Assembly (NCBI GenBank): GCA_009873655.1
Contig: WAIB01000010.1
Span: forward strand, 1 to 64,000
DNA from: Nitrospinota bacterium
GTDB taxonomy: Bacteria > Nitrospinota > Nitrospinia > Nitrospinales > VA-1
Length of the DNA: 64,000 nucleotides
Direction of reading: 5' to 3'
In this document: one piece after another, positions 24,697 through 32,855 of the stretch
Layout of the letters: every line of letters starts with the position of its first letter
Numbering within the stretch: position 1 is the stretch's first letter
The notes under the pieces: generated by a model
What the model was told of the DNA's origin: nothing
Database searches by the model: none
The model's input: the letters and a program-made list of their open reading frames with translations, nothing else
Program-made: the position numbers and the translations under genes

Positions 24697-25455
24697 TTAG
24701 AAGCCGCCCCCGATTTTGGCAATAAAGGTATTCAGCTCCCTTTCAACGGGACCGTCCCAGTTTTTCTTTTCTTCCGCTAAGGTGGTCAACACCGACTTAC
24801 CTTCGCTGATTTCCATCGCATCCGCAATGCTGACCAGAATTCGGGTACCGTACCTTTCCACCAGTTCGTGTTCTTCCGCCGCTCGAAATGCCACCTTGGA
24901 ACCAAGGATCATGGCCCATGCCTGGATGACAGCCACCTGGGTGGATTCTCTAAAACGCAGGGATTCAAGCTCTTCCATATAAGTTTCCGCATCGATTTCC
25001 CCGCTTTCAAATTTTTCAATCAATTGCTGCAAGCTCTCTTCCTTGGAATCAACTTTTTGAAAAATATATTCAAAAAATTTGGCTTCAAATTTTTTGAGTT
25101 CCCCCATGTTCCAGGGGCACCTGAAATCCAACTCCACATCACTGGTGGTTTTTCTGGCTTCTCTTTCAATTTTATAAAGACAATCCGGACACCTTTTGCC
25201 CGAATCATGACTGAATTCACCGCCACAATGACAGGCAGCCAAAACCGTTTGAAAAGCCAGGGCCAGGGCTTCTCCCTTCAGGCCCAAAACTTTACGGAAG
25301 GCCACTCTCACCGGATTCGCGCGTGAAACGCTCAAATGGTTGGAGCAACTGGAACAGTATATGGCATAGGTGGTTTTATCTTCCTCCGGCTCAATCAACG
25401 GCTCAAAGACCTCGGGACAAAGAATGCATTGAACCTCTTTTTGAAAAGTATCCAC
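24697..25455 (-). CDS. Zinc-ribbon-type protein of unknown function
   Basis: I do not recognise this 252-residue protein. The N-terminal third carries four Cys pairs that could bind two zinc ions or Fe-S clusters: CILC (residues 10-13), CSSC (34-37), CHCGG and CPDC. A middle acidic helical region and a C-terminal part of mixed helices follow. There is no membrane segment or signal peptide. It lies 155 bases downstream of the ferredoxin oxidoreductase operon on the same strand but beyond that operon's strong terminator, so it is probably transcribed on its own. Confidence 0.6.
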   Translation of the reverse strand: MDTFQKEVQCILCPEVFEPLIEPEEDKTTYAIYCSSCSNHLSVSRANPVRVAFRKVLGLKGEALALAFQTVLAACHCGGEFSHDSGKRCPDCLYKIEREARKTTSDVELDFRCPWNMGELKKFEAKFFEYIFQKVDSKEESLQQLIEKFESGEIDAETYMEELESLRFRESTQVAVIQAWAMILGSKVAFRAAEEHELVERYGTRILVSIADAMEISEGKSVLTTLAEEKKNWDGPVERELNTFIAKIGGGF

Positions 25456-25555
25456 GGTAAAAGTTTTCGTTAATGTTTAATAATAGATCCAGACTTTATT
25501 ATTGGATGAAAAATAATCCCCCAAGTTCCAAAAAACAAGCCGCCCGCTACTGATG

Positions 25556-25588
25556 GCAAAAAAAAACCCATGGCTGAAAGCCATGGGT
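25556..25588 (-). terminator. Rho-independent terminator of the 2-oxoacid:ferredoxin oxidoreductase operon
   Basis: On the minus strand an 11-bp perfect stem (AACCCATGGCT / AGCCATGGGTT) with loop TTC is followed by seven or more T. It lies 22 bases after the ferredoxin stop. Confidence 0.92.
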
Positions 25589-25610
25589 TGAAACTTTTTT
25601 GCGGAGCAAA

Positions 25611-25892
25611 CTAGCCGGAATAGGCTTGACCCAGATCTGCGGTTTCAGATTCCTTACCCCCCTTAATAACCTTGCCCGTAGTCGGGTCAACAGGGAACAT
25701 CGTAATGGCATTATGGGTACTGCATACGACCTTGCATAAATCACAACCCTTGCAGCGAGGCTCAATTACGAGGGCTTTCGTCGTTGATTCATCCAATAAA
25801 ATACAGTCGGCTTCGGGACAGTACATAATGCACAGTCGGCAACCCTTTTCAGCGATACATTTTTCGTTATCAACCCACGCTACGTTATACAC
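25611..25892 (-). CDS. 2-oxoacid:ferredoxin oxidoreductase, delta (ferredoxin-like) subunit
   Basis: This 93-residue protein carries two [4Fe-4S] cluster motifs: CIAEKGCRLCIMYCPE near the start and CKGCDLCKVVCSTH in the middle. It passes electrons between ferredoxin and the catalytic subunits. The start is GTG, with AGGAG ten bases upstream. It is last in a five-gene operon (epsilon-like, alpha, beta, gamma, delta), separated from gamma by 126 bases that contain a strong hairpin. A perfect terminator follows. In the reductive TCA cycle the complex would carboxylate acetyl-CoA or succinyl-CoA. Confidence 0.92.
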   Translation of the reverse strand: MYNVAWVDNEKCIAEKGCRLCIMYCPEADCILLDESTTKALVIEPRCKGCDLCKVVCSTHNAITMFPVDPTTGKVIKGGKESETADLGQAYSG

Positions 25893-25917
25893 TTGAACAA
25901 TCTCCTAATCTAAAAAT

Positions 25918-25946
25918 AATTAAACCCCACAAGTGGGGGTTTAATT
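25918..25946 (-). promoter_or_regulatory. Intra-operon hairpin upstream of the delta subunit gene
   Basis: An 11-bp stem (AATTAAACCCC / GGGGTTTAATT) is followed on the minus strand by ATTTTTAG and then the delta RBS. It resembles a weak terminator or a processing/stability hairpin and could give the small ferredoxin a different expression level from the large subunits. Confidence 0.6.
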
Positions 25947-26018
25947 CCCCGCAGCTTGCCGCATTTATGAAAAACCTTGAACCAGATTGCAATCCTACCG
26001 AGTGCAGCCTGTTTTTTG

Positions 26019-26705
26019 TTAGACGGTTATCAAATTCAGATTTTCCTGCTTTTCTGCCCACTCAGAAGACATTTTGTAGGACTCTGTAATACATTCCAAA
26101 TTAGCCTTGAGCAGCATTTCTTTCTTGGCGTATTTCTTTTTAATTGCTTCGTCAAGTGTAGCCGTACCCCCTGACGCAACATACCTTTTTCCAAAGCGGT
26201 CCTGAAGGGCTCCATCCAAGGCTTCCAGACTCACTACTTTGGTCACCCCGGCACAGGCACCGATCATCGCCATGTTGGTAGAAAGCTCGGTTTTCCCGAT
26301 TTCCAGGGCCAGTTTGGTGGCATCGTGATTGAGCACTGCGACATTAAGAGCCTCCAACCGCTGGTGGTCCTCTTCGGACAACAGGTCATCACTCGTGTTA
26401 ATAATGACGATTCCATTTTCTTTAATACCAGAGTAAAACGGCGCCGTGTAGCTCTTCTGCATGGTAATAACCTGGGGGTGGAAGACCATAATGACGTCCG
26501 GGTAAACCAGCTCACCCCGGTCATAAATGCGTTCCGTCCCAATCCTGGCATAACTTTCTGCAGGAGCCATTCGCTTTTCAGCTCCAAAAAAAGGATTAGA
26601 AATAGAGTACTTCCCATCCTTATTTGCTGCCATGGCCAGAAGATGCGCCGCTGTTACCGCACCCTGACCTCCTAATCCGGAAATTCGGATATTCATCCTG
26701 CTCAT
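26019..26705 (-). CDS. 2-oxoacid:ferredoxin oxidoreductase, gamma subunit
   Basis: The gamma subunit (228 residues) opens with the family's glycine loop, ISGLGGQGAVTAAHLLA, followed by FFGAEKRMAPAESYARIG and VYPDVIMVFHP. It contributes part of the CoA-binding architecture. An AGGAG lies about 11 bases before the ATG. It begins 20 bases after the beta gene and is followed by the hairpin and then the delta gene. The sequence type is that of the five-subunit enzymes of reductive TCA bacteria rather than the two-subunit kind. Pyruvate versus 2-oxoglutarate specificity cannot be read directly. Confidence 0.9.
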   Translation of the reverse strand: MSRMNIRISGLGGQGAVTAAHLLAMAANKDGKYSISNPFFGAEKRMAPAESYARIGTERIYDRGELVYPDVIMVFHPQVITMQKSYTAPFYSGIKENGIVIINTSDDLLSEEDHQRLEALNVAVLNHDATKLALEIGKTELSTNMAMIGACAGVTKVVSLEALDGALQDRFGKRYVASGGTATLDEAIKKKYAKKEMLLKANLECITESYKMSSEWAEKQENLNLITV

Positions 26706-26725
26706 AGTATTTCTACTCCTATTTC

Positions 26726-27631
26726 TTAAGCGTTAACCGGCTTTTTTGCTTTAGCCGCTTTTTTTCTTGCTTTGGTTTCTTCTTTTATAGAATCAAGAAG
26801 TTTCTGCGCTTCTTCTGTGATGTACTCTTTTTGAACAAAACGGCCGCCAATGGATTCGGACTCTTTCATCTCATCCAGACCTTCCATACTCTGTTTACCA
26901 ATTTCAAGAATACACGGAGTATAAAGCTGAACAAATGTGGGGCCTACTTCGCGCGCTACATAAATAGCGTTTTTGATAGCCTGCTCAACTCGATTAGGCT
27001 TACTGACGGTCAACAGAGCGACATAAGCACAACCCGCTTCGCGTGCAATTTCCGGCAGTCGAACTTTTTCAAAGTTCTTTCCGTTGGGGGCCATTTTGGC
27101 AACAAACCCTTTTTGCATCAAACCACTTTCCTGGCCACCCGTATTCGCGTAAAGCTCATTGTCAAAACAAATGGTGGTGAATTTTTCCTGACGGAACCAG
27201 GACTGCATGGTCATGTCCAGCCCGATATCAACGGTAGCACCGTCACCCGCCAGAACCACGACATCTTTTTCAACATCGGGGAACCGGGCTTTCAATGTCC
27301 GCTTCAAACCCGATGCAATGGCGTTCTGGTTGCCAAACAAAGAGTGGATGTTGTGCACCGCAACATGAGGGAAAACCAGACTGGTACAGCCTGTCGAACC
27401 CACAAACACGGTATCTTCCGGCGCTGGCAAGCTGGCCAGAATATAACGGAAAGCGATGGACTCGGGGCAACCGGCACACAAAGAATGCTGTTCGATCAAC
27501 TCTTTGGAAGAACCGATGTCTTTCCAGCCACGATCCTGATTACCGAAGGTCGCTGTTTCAACCAGCTCCTGATATTCCGGCGGCATGATATCAGCCAAAT
27601 CCTCACATAAAACAATCTTTTCCTTGCTCAT
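26726..27631 (-). CDS. 2-oxoacid:ferredoxin oxidoreductase, beta (ThDP-binding) subunit
   Basis: The beta subunit (301 residues) binds thiamine diphosphate: VVVLAGDGATVDIGLDM and DNELYANTGGQESG form the cofactor site. An N-terminal HSLCAGCPESIAFRY supplies cysteines for a [4Fe-4S] cluster, as in pyruvate-type enzymes. A lysine/alanine-rich tail (KKAAKAKK) ends it. The RBS AAAGGGG precedes the ATG. It lies between alpha (54 bases upstream) and gamma (20 bases downstream). The beta type resembles the pyruvate:ferredoxin oxidoreductase branch, but the five-subunit 2-oxoglutarate enzymes of Hydrogenobacter-like organisms share it. Confidence 0.93.
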   Translation of the reverse strand: MSKEKIVLCEDLADIMPPEYQELVETATFGNQDRGWKDIGSSKELIEQHSLCAGCPESIAFRYILASLPAPEDTVFVGSTGCTSLVFPHVAVHNIHSLFGNQNAIASGLKRTLKARFPDVEKDVVVLAGDGATVDIGLDMTMQSWFRQEKFTTICFDNELYANTGGQESGLMQKGFVAKMAPNGKNFEKVRLPEIAREAGCAYVALLTVSKPNRVEQAIKNAIYVAREVGPTFVQLYTPCILEIGKQSMEGLDEMKESESIGGRFVQKEYITEEAQKLLDSIKEETKARKKAAKAKKPVNA

Positions 27632-27685
27632 AAATTCCCCTTTAAATTTAATTCCCGTACGGGAAAGACGACTTAGTTGATAAAT

Positions 27686-28930
27686 CTAGCCAAGGCTCAC
27701 TGCTTCCGCAGTTTCCATGCCCAGATGTTTTTTAATTTCATCTACAATCACTTCAGAAGGCATCGTCATGCCGCCTGCAACATGAGGTCCGGCATAGACC
27801 CTTTCGTTGTCAGGAATGCAGGCCTTGATTTCACGAGCCAGCCATCCGCCAACATTGAATTCAGGAACAAAAATATGTTTTGCCTTTTTGGTTGCCTGTC
27901 GAACTTCCTCATACGGGAAGGGACGAATGGTTTTGATTTTAACCAGTCCTACCTTGATTCCTTCCTGTTCCAGCAACCGAATTGCTTCACGACTCTGTGA
28001 AACAGCCGTTCCAGAGCTGACCACAAGAATTTCCCGATCGGTATTATGCTCATCGATCAGACCGTCCAACAGCGGGATGGTGTGCTTGCGGGAACGCTCA
28101 ACCGCCGCCTTGATTTCCTGTTGCCAGGAAGCATGAGTGGCGTAACTGATGTAGTTCGATTTCATTACAAACGGATCGCGCATCATGCGAATCGGTGCGG
28201 TTTCCATATCCATGACCGGTTGCGGATTTCTATACGGATCATAAGGGGTCAGGCATATATCATCCGGCGGAAGCTCAACCGTGTCTTTGGTATGAGTCAC
28301 AAAGAAGCCGTCACAACAAGTTGCAATCGGAACATGAACATCAGGCTGTTCCGCTACAATGAACCCCTTCAAAATAAAATCAAACAAATCCTGAGCGGTT
28401 TCTGCGTGCCATACCAGCATTCCCGTTTCAAGAAGGTAATGCATTTCCAGAGTGTCGGGCTGAATACTCAATGGAGAGTTAATGCCCCGGCAAGTCACAC
28501 AAACCTGAATCGGCAATCGCGACCCGGCCCACATGGGGAAGTTTTCCATGGCCCTGAGAGTTCCCGGACCGGCAGTGGTCGTGAAAACACGGTGTCCACC
28601 GAAAGCCGCTCCCGCACATTGACCCATAACCGCGAACTCACTCTCGCCACGGAAATACTCATCCAGATAACCTTCCGAATAAAGCTCACCGATCAAAGCC
28701 GCCGCTTCACTCTGTGGGGTGATGGGATAGGCAACCGAAGTTCCTACGCTGGCAATCTTGATCGCGGCACGAATCACCTCACTCCCGGTCAGGAAGCTGG
28801 GTGTCTGTTTTGCCTTATAAAAGATATCGTTGACATCCGTGTAGGTCTGGCCTTTCTGGTTTTTCTGGCCTAGTTTCACATGTTTTGAAGCTATGATTTT
28901 TCTATCACTAGTTTCAACTTGTTTATTCAT
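27686..28930 (-). CDS. 2-oxoacid:ferredoxin oxidoreductase, alpha subunit
   Basis: The alpha subunit (414 residues) contains the PYR-type domain and substrate pocket: VAYPITPQSEAAALIGE, FTTTAGPGTLRAMENFPMW, RLPIQVCVTCRGINSPLSI and DGFFVTHTKD. The C-terminal part (ILVVSSGTAVSQSREAIRLL) is the regulatory/transketolase-C-like domain. GGGAG lies about 8 bases before the ATG. It follows the CODH-epsilon-like gene after 94 bases. The unusual N-terminal 45 residues before SEVIRAAIKIA look like an extension and could mark the five-subunit group. Confidence 0.93.
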   Translation of the reverse strand: MNKQVETSDRKIIASKHVKLGQKNQKGQTYTDVNDIFYKAKQTPSFLTGSEVIRAAIKIASVGTSVAYPITPQSEAAALIGELYSEGYLDEYFRGESEFAVMGQCAGAAFGGHRVFTTTAGPGTLRAMENFPMWAGSRLPIQVCVTCRGINSPLSIQPDTLEMHYLLETGMLVWHAETAQDLFDFILKGFIVAEQPDVHVPIATCCDGFFVTHTKDTVELPPDDICLTPYDPYRNPQPVMDMETAPIRMMRDPFVMKSNYISYATHASWQQEIKAAVERSRKHTIPLLDGLIDEHNTDREILVVSSGTAVSQSREAIRLLEQEGIKVGLVKIKTIRPFPYEEVRQATKKAKHIFVPEFNVGGWLAREIKACIPDNERVYAGPHVAGGMTMPSEVIVDEIKKHLGMETAEAVSLG

Positions 28931-29024
28931 AAAATTTACTCCCGCAAAAAGAGTGCTTTGAAATGTTCAAAAAACGACTTTTAATCTTTAGCCCTATTAA
29001 TTCTATAAATTCACGAAGGTCGCC

Positions 29025-29660
29025 TTATGGGGTTAAAGGACCGGACGGACCCATTACAAACTGAGTAAAGGGTTCGGCCTGGGATTCCACGCCCTCCGAT
29101 TTCAACTTTTTAATCTTTGCCGTGAGCTTTTGGATCATGTTGAGATCTGCATCACGAAAAGAAAGACAGGCATCTTCATGCCCGGCCATGGCACACATCG
29201 CTATTGTATAACAACTCGTCCCGCCACGAATAATCTTTAGGGATAAATTCGCCATATGGCAGTGCACCCCGATAAAGATACAGACATCAATCTTGTTATG
29301 CCAGATCGTCAAATTGGGGTGGTTGGGGTTGATCTCATATTCCTGAATAATCTTGGGGTATTTGGGTCGGTAATCTGCCATGGGGATCAATCGCATCGGA
29401 GCTTCAACCGCCAGCTCACGGAGCGCCTTGGCTTTTTCAGCCACATGATCGGTCCATTTCCACAGCACTAAAGGGCCCGGAAATATGGTTGGAACTTTGG
29501 CTGCCAGAATCTTTCTTGCAGCTAAATCATATGCATCATCCTCTGGTACCAGTTTACCTCCAATATGGGCTTCACCGGGATCCGGCAAAACATTTCCCAT
29601 CGTTGCTGCAGCTGGAGGTAAAAATGCCTCCGGGCCAGCTTTGACCTCGTAGTTGCTCAT
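29025..29660 (-). CDS. CODH/ACS epsilon (CO dehydrogenase beta)-like subunit of the oxidoreductase operon
   Basis: This 211-residue protein, first in the operon, resembles the epsilon subunit of CO dehydrogenase/acetyl-CoA synthase: GGKLVPEDDAYDLAARKIL, PTIFPGPLVLWKWTDHVAEK, and NKIDVCIFIGVHCHMANLSL. In five-subunit pyruvate/2-oxoglutarate:ferredoxin oxidoreductases of reductive TCA bacteria a fifth subunit (PorE/ForE) of this kind is found. Its biochemical role is poorly known; in archaeal CODH the epsilon subunit assists electron transfer. Several cysteines (VHCH, SCYTIAMCAM, DACLSF) are present but not in a classical cluster motif. A consensus promoter lies about 50 bases upstream. Confidence 0.85.
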   Translation of the reverse strand: MSNYEVKAGPEAFLPPAAATMGNVLPDPGEAHIGGKLVPEDDAYDLAARKILAAKVPTIFPGPLVLWKWTDHVAEKAKALRELAVEAPMRLIPMADYRPKYPKIIQEYEINPNHPNLTIWHNKIDVCIFIGVHCHMANLSLKIIRGGTSCYTIAMCAMAGHEDACLSFRDADLNMIQKLTAKIKKLKSEGVESQAEPFTQFVMGPSGPLTP

Positions 29661-29989
29661 TCTTGTAATCCTTAGTCTTTTAAGTTAAATGTGAAGAAAA
29701 AGAGCTTAATAATAAACCAGCCCAAAAATGTTGTCAAACCTTAATAATTAAAATGTTTAGCCCCTTTTTCACGGTGTATTTTCAGTATATCCCGTCAAAC
29801 GGATTAAGCATAAGGCTAAATGCCCAAGAACCCGTCTTAAGAAGGTGAAAGTGGAGTTCCAAATCCCAGAATAACGGGGTTAACTAATTAATTTTCAAGG
29901 GATAAAAGGACATTTTTCTTGGCAATTCTTACATGCCGGCCAACAACAAGAGGCAAAAGAAAATTGGGACACTCCCCCCCCCTCACGAA
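29661..29989. other. Non-coding region holding the oxidoreductase operon promoter
   Basis: The left part holds the sigma70 promoter of the minus-strand operon (29709-29737). The rest is AT-rich with no convincing frame. The neighbouring ferritin-like gene ends at the right edge. Confidence 0.5.
29709..29737 (-). promoter_or_regulatory. Consensus sigma70 promoter of the 2-oxoacid:ferredoxin oxidoreductase operon
   Basis: On the minus strand TTGACA and TATTAT are separated by exactly 17 bases. The match is near-perfect, which suits strong constitutive expression of a central carbon-fixation complex. The leader is about 40 bases. Confidence 0.85.
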
Positions 29990-30511
29990 TTAAAACTTTT
30001 CTTTCAAACCTTCCAGGAGGGCCAGGTGTTTCTTTTCTTCCACCATTAAATGCGAAAAAATGGCTTTCACATCGAGTTTTTTTTCATTTTCCAGTAATTG
30101 GCTCAAAATGTTTATGGAACGTTTTTCAGATTCAATTCCATATTCCAAGGCTTCGACATCGCTTTTATATTTCTGCACTTCTTTCGTTTCAGAGGCGGGG
30201 AAAATTTTCCCCTTCAACTCCTCGTTGACAAATGAATCGACTCGTCTTCGGGCTTTCCCTTTGCCGGAAATAGCAGGCTGCAAAAACTGAACCTTGTTTT
30301 GCAGAGTCTGAATATGATCCCTTTCTTCCTCTGCCAACCTTAAAAACATGTCCCTCACTCTTGTGTCAGAAACATTTTTTGCTGCCTTCTCATAAAAACC
30401 AAGGCCTTCTTTTTCGATGAACAAACTGATCTCGATGGCATCGATACACTGAAACGACGTGGTTCTCGAATCATTTTCCGACCCGGTTTCTTTATTGGTT
30501 TCTTTAACCAT
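29990..30511 (-). CDS. Ferritin-like/rubrerythrin-type di-iron protein
   Basis: A four-helix ferritin-like protein of 173 residues. Carboxylate and histidine ligands recur in the expected spacing: EISLFIEKEGLGFYEKAA, FLRLAEEERDHIQTL, EYGIESEKRSINIL and HLMVEEKKHLALLEGL. There is no C-terminal rubredoxin domain (no CxxC), so it is the short COG1633-type, likely in peroxide or iron handling. A 22-residue polar N-terminal extension precedes the first helix. It is transcribed alone from beyond position 30511 and lies upstream of the oxidoreductase operon in the same orientation. Confidence 0.83.
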   Translation of the reverse strand: MVKETNKETGSENDSRTTSFQCIDAIEISLFIEKEGLGFYEKAAKNVSDTRVRDMFLRLAEEERDHIQTLQNKVQFLQPAISGKGKARRRVDSFVNEELKGKIFPASETKEVQKYKSDVEALEYGIESEKRSINILSQLLENEKKLDVKAIFSHLMVEEKKHLALLEGLKEKF

Positions 30512-30865
30512 GTGCTCTCCAAAAATAAATGGTTCCGTTAATCTACCATATCTTTTTATGGCCCATCATTAGAATCTTGAAAAACCCGGCAAGTTCGAAT
30601 TTCTCTAAAAAAAATAATATGTTATAGTAAATGCAAGTTGCGGGATCCCTCCCGCTCCCGAAGAAACTGAATGGTTTTTTCTAAAAAATGTTGAAAGCCA
30701 TAAAGTTTATTTTTAGAAACTTTAAAACCAGAATTTTCCTTAAAAACGCCCATTGCCTGCAGGCGTTACCTGATACTTCAGGAAGAAGGAATCAATAATT
30801 TCCAGAATTTTGAAGAACACTTTCCACCGTAATATTTTGAGAACCCTTACTGGCAGGCATTGTCT
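30512..30865 (+). other. Non-coding region with three hairpins upstream of rnhA
   Basis: After a possible -10 (TATAGT near 30623) come three stems: GCGGGA/TCCCGC (30640-30655), TAAAGTTT/AAACTTTA (30701-30724) and AACGCC/GGCGTT (30745-30767). No reading frame is convincing. The series could be a structured leader of rnhA or a small RNA; none matches a riboswitch core I know. Confidence 0.35.
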
Positions 30866-31297
30866 GTGAAATCGGTTGAAATTTTTACAGACGGGGGATG
30901 CAGGGGGAATCCCGGTCCTGGCGGCTATGGTTGTATCATCCGGGATGGCGATCATGTTCTTGAACTTAAAGGAGCCCACCCGCAAACCACAAACAACATC
31001 ATGGAAATGACCGCAGCCATTGTTGCCTTAAAAAAACTGAGTGAACCTCACAAAGTAACCCTGTCCACAGACTCACAGTATCTGGTAAAGGGTATGACCG
31101 AATGGATCAACGGGTGGATCAAGAAAGGCTGGAAGACCGCCTCTCGGCAACCGGTAAAAAACAAGGAATTGTGGCAGGAACTCCACGACCTGGGCAAAAA
31201 GCATGAGATTACCTGGGTCTGGGTGAAAGGCCATGCCGGTCACCCGGAAAATGAACGTTGCGACCAATTGGCAAATGAAGCCATGACTAATATTTAA
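30866..31297 (+). CDS. rnhA: Ribonuclease HI
   Basis: RNase HI cuts RNA in RNA-DNA hybrids. The four acidic catalytic residues are visible: Asp in [19 protein letters not shown], Glu in [12 protein letters not shown], Asp in [12 protein letters not shown] and Asp in [11 protein letters not shown]; the flexible-loop His is in KGHAGHPE. The start is probably GTG 30866 ([11 protein letters not shown]), which has an AGG eight bases upstream and matches the usual N-terminus; TTG 30860 is a less likely alternative. The length of 143 residues is normal. It is followed 56 bases later by mltA in the same direction. Confidence 0.95.
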   Translation: MKSVEIFTDGGCRGNPGPGGYGCIIRDGDHVLELKGAHPQTTNNIMEMTAAIVALKKLSEPHKVTLSTDSQYLVKGMTEWINGWIKKGWKTASRQPVKNKELWQELHDLGKKHEITWVWVKGHAGHPENERCDQLANEAMTNI

Positions 31298-31353
31298 CGC
31301 GTGTTTTCCGATAACAAAACTAGAACCCATTTAAAACCCACGGGGGAGCTCCT

Positions 31354-32700
31354 GTGTTCCTAAGCCAAAGACAATTCGATTCTCTCTGTAGAAAATTCCA
31401 CCTGGCAATTCCACAGCTGATCATTTTCGGATTATTTTTTCTGATCGCCTCCTGTTCTACCCAGGGTCCCAGCCGATCGGGGAACCTGTATCCGGAGAAA
31501 CCTGAAAGGTATGGGAAAAACCGGAACTATAAATTCGACTACCGCAAAAACAGGTTATTAAAAAAAGAAAAAGAAATCCCCTCTGAAGTAAAAGCAGATA
31601 TGGGGTCCATCGCGGACCTTAAAGGATTCAAAGACGATATGAACCCCGCATCCCTTAAGCGGGTTATCAATAACCAGCTGGGGGTGATGTACGAACAAGA
31701 CCCGGCTTCTCCGGTGCGCCTTGGGGATTTTACCCTCACCCGGGGCCGGTTGATTGAAACGCTTGAAGCGTTTCAAGAACTTTTGCAAAAAAATCTTTCC
31801 CAGGAAGAGTTCGATAAAAAAATTGCGGAAGAGTTTTCGCTCTACCGGGTAGGAAAAGGAAAAAATAAAAAAGTCCTCTTCACCGGTTATTACCGGCCTG
31901 TGATCCCGGCAAGCCCGGTTCCTTCGCCTCGTTATCGATACCCGATTTACCAGATGCCGGACAAAGATTTCCATATGGTAAAAAAGCAGGAGGGCATTCG
32001 GCTGGTAGGGTCCAACACAGGGATAAAAAAAATCAGCCAACGTGAATCTGGAGAAAGCTGGAGAAACCTCACTCGTGAGGAAATTGACCGAAAAGGGGCA
32101 CTTAGTAATCAGGGGCTGGAAGTGGCCTGGCTGGAAAACGAACTCGAACGTTATTTCCTGCATATCCAGGGATCAGGAGTCCTGGAGTTTCCAGATGGAA
32201 CCCGGCAGGGGGTTCGCTATCAGGGGTCCAACAAATACTCTTATAACGGAATTGGCAAACTGATGATCCGTGACGGCGTCATCACAACCGGTCAGGGATC
32301 CATGCAGGGTATTAAAAAGTATTTCGCCCAAAACCCCAAGGACATCCCTAAATATCTCAATCAGAACAAACGCTATATCTTTTTCTCACTCACCGACGAG
32401 GGGGCCATCGGCTCTGGCGGGGGAGAGCTGGTTGGGGGAAGGTCCATTGCTACCGACAAGTCGATCTATCCCGCAGGCGGGCTGGCCTTTGTTAAAGTGC
32501 GCCAGCCGGTACTCGATGCCAGCAATGAAATAAAATACTGGAAACCGATTACCCGTTTTGTTCTGGACCAGGATACGGGAAGTGCCATTCGCGGTAAGGG
32601 ACGGGCCGATTTATATTTTGGAACCGGCCGGAAAGCCGGAGCCATGGCGGGTCACTACCATGAAAAAGCGGAAGTCTATTACCTTATCAAGAAAAGCTGA
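31354..32700 (+). CDS. mltA: Membrane-bound lytic murein transglycosylase A
   Basis: MltA cleaves peptidoglycan glycan strands from the inner face of the outer membrane. The precursor has a lipoprotein signal (LIIFGLFFLIASC). The MltA barrel domain is clear: FTGYYRPVIPASPVPS, ENELERYFLHIQGSGVLEF, KYSYNGIGKLMI. The 3D domain with catalytic aspartates follows: FVLDQDTGSAIRGKGRADLY, then FGTGRKAGAMAGH. At 448 residues it is longer than the E. coli enzyme (365); the extra length is a basic and acidic linker after the lipobox. The start is GTG with GGGGGAG ahead. Confidence 0.93.
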   Translation: MFLSQRQFDSLCRKFHLAIPQLIIFGLFFLIASCSTQGPSRSGNLYPEKPERYGKNRNYKFDYRKNRLLKKEKEIPSEVKADMGSIADLKGFKDDMNPASLKRVINNQLGVMYEQDPASPVRLGDFTLTRGRLIETLEAFQELLQKNLSQEEFDKKIAEEFSLYRVGKGKNKKVLFTGYYRPVIPASPVPSPRYRYPIYQMPDKDFHMVKKQEGIRLVGSNTGIKKISQRESGESWRNLTREEIDRKGALSNQGLEVAWLENELERYFLHIQGSGVLEFPDGTRQGVRYQGSNKYSYNGIGKLMIRDGVITTGQGSMQGIKKYFAQNPKDIPKYLNQNKRYIFFSLTDEGAIGSGGGELVGGRSIATDKSIYPAGGLAFVKVRQPVLDASNEIKYWKPITRFVLDQDTGSAIRGKGRADLYFGTGRKAGAMAGHYHEKAEVYYLIKKS

Positions 32701-32855
32701 TCCCTTTTTGTTGAATGAAATTGATTGATCTGCACCGCCCCCCATCCTCCAAAAAAACCACCACTCTCCATAGCCCTCTTCCGTTTCTTTGGGTGGGTTT
32801 TTCTTAATGATCCAAATTTCCCCAAAAACTGTAACTATTGAAAGAAAAAAGCTGC

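Noticed and set aside
28046-28873. 275-codon plus-strand frame antisense to the alpha subunit gene
   Set aside because: It is a shadow of a well-supported gene; its composition is not protein-like and no RBS is visible. The same holds for 26831-27610 opposite the beta gene.
32740-32807. AAAAACC...GGGTTTTT inverted repeat between mltA and pyrE as a terminator
   Set aside because: The arms are about 30 bases apart and the stem has a bulge; too weak to call.
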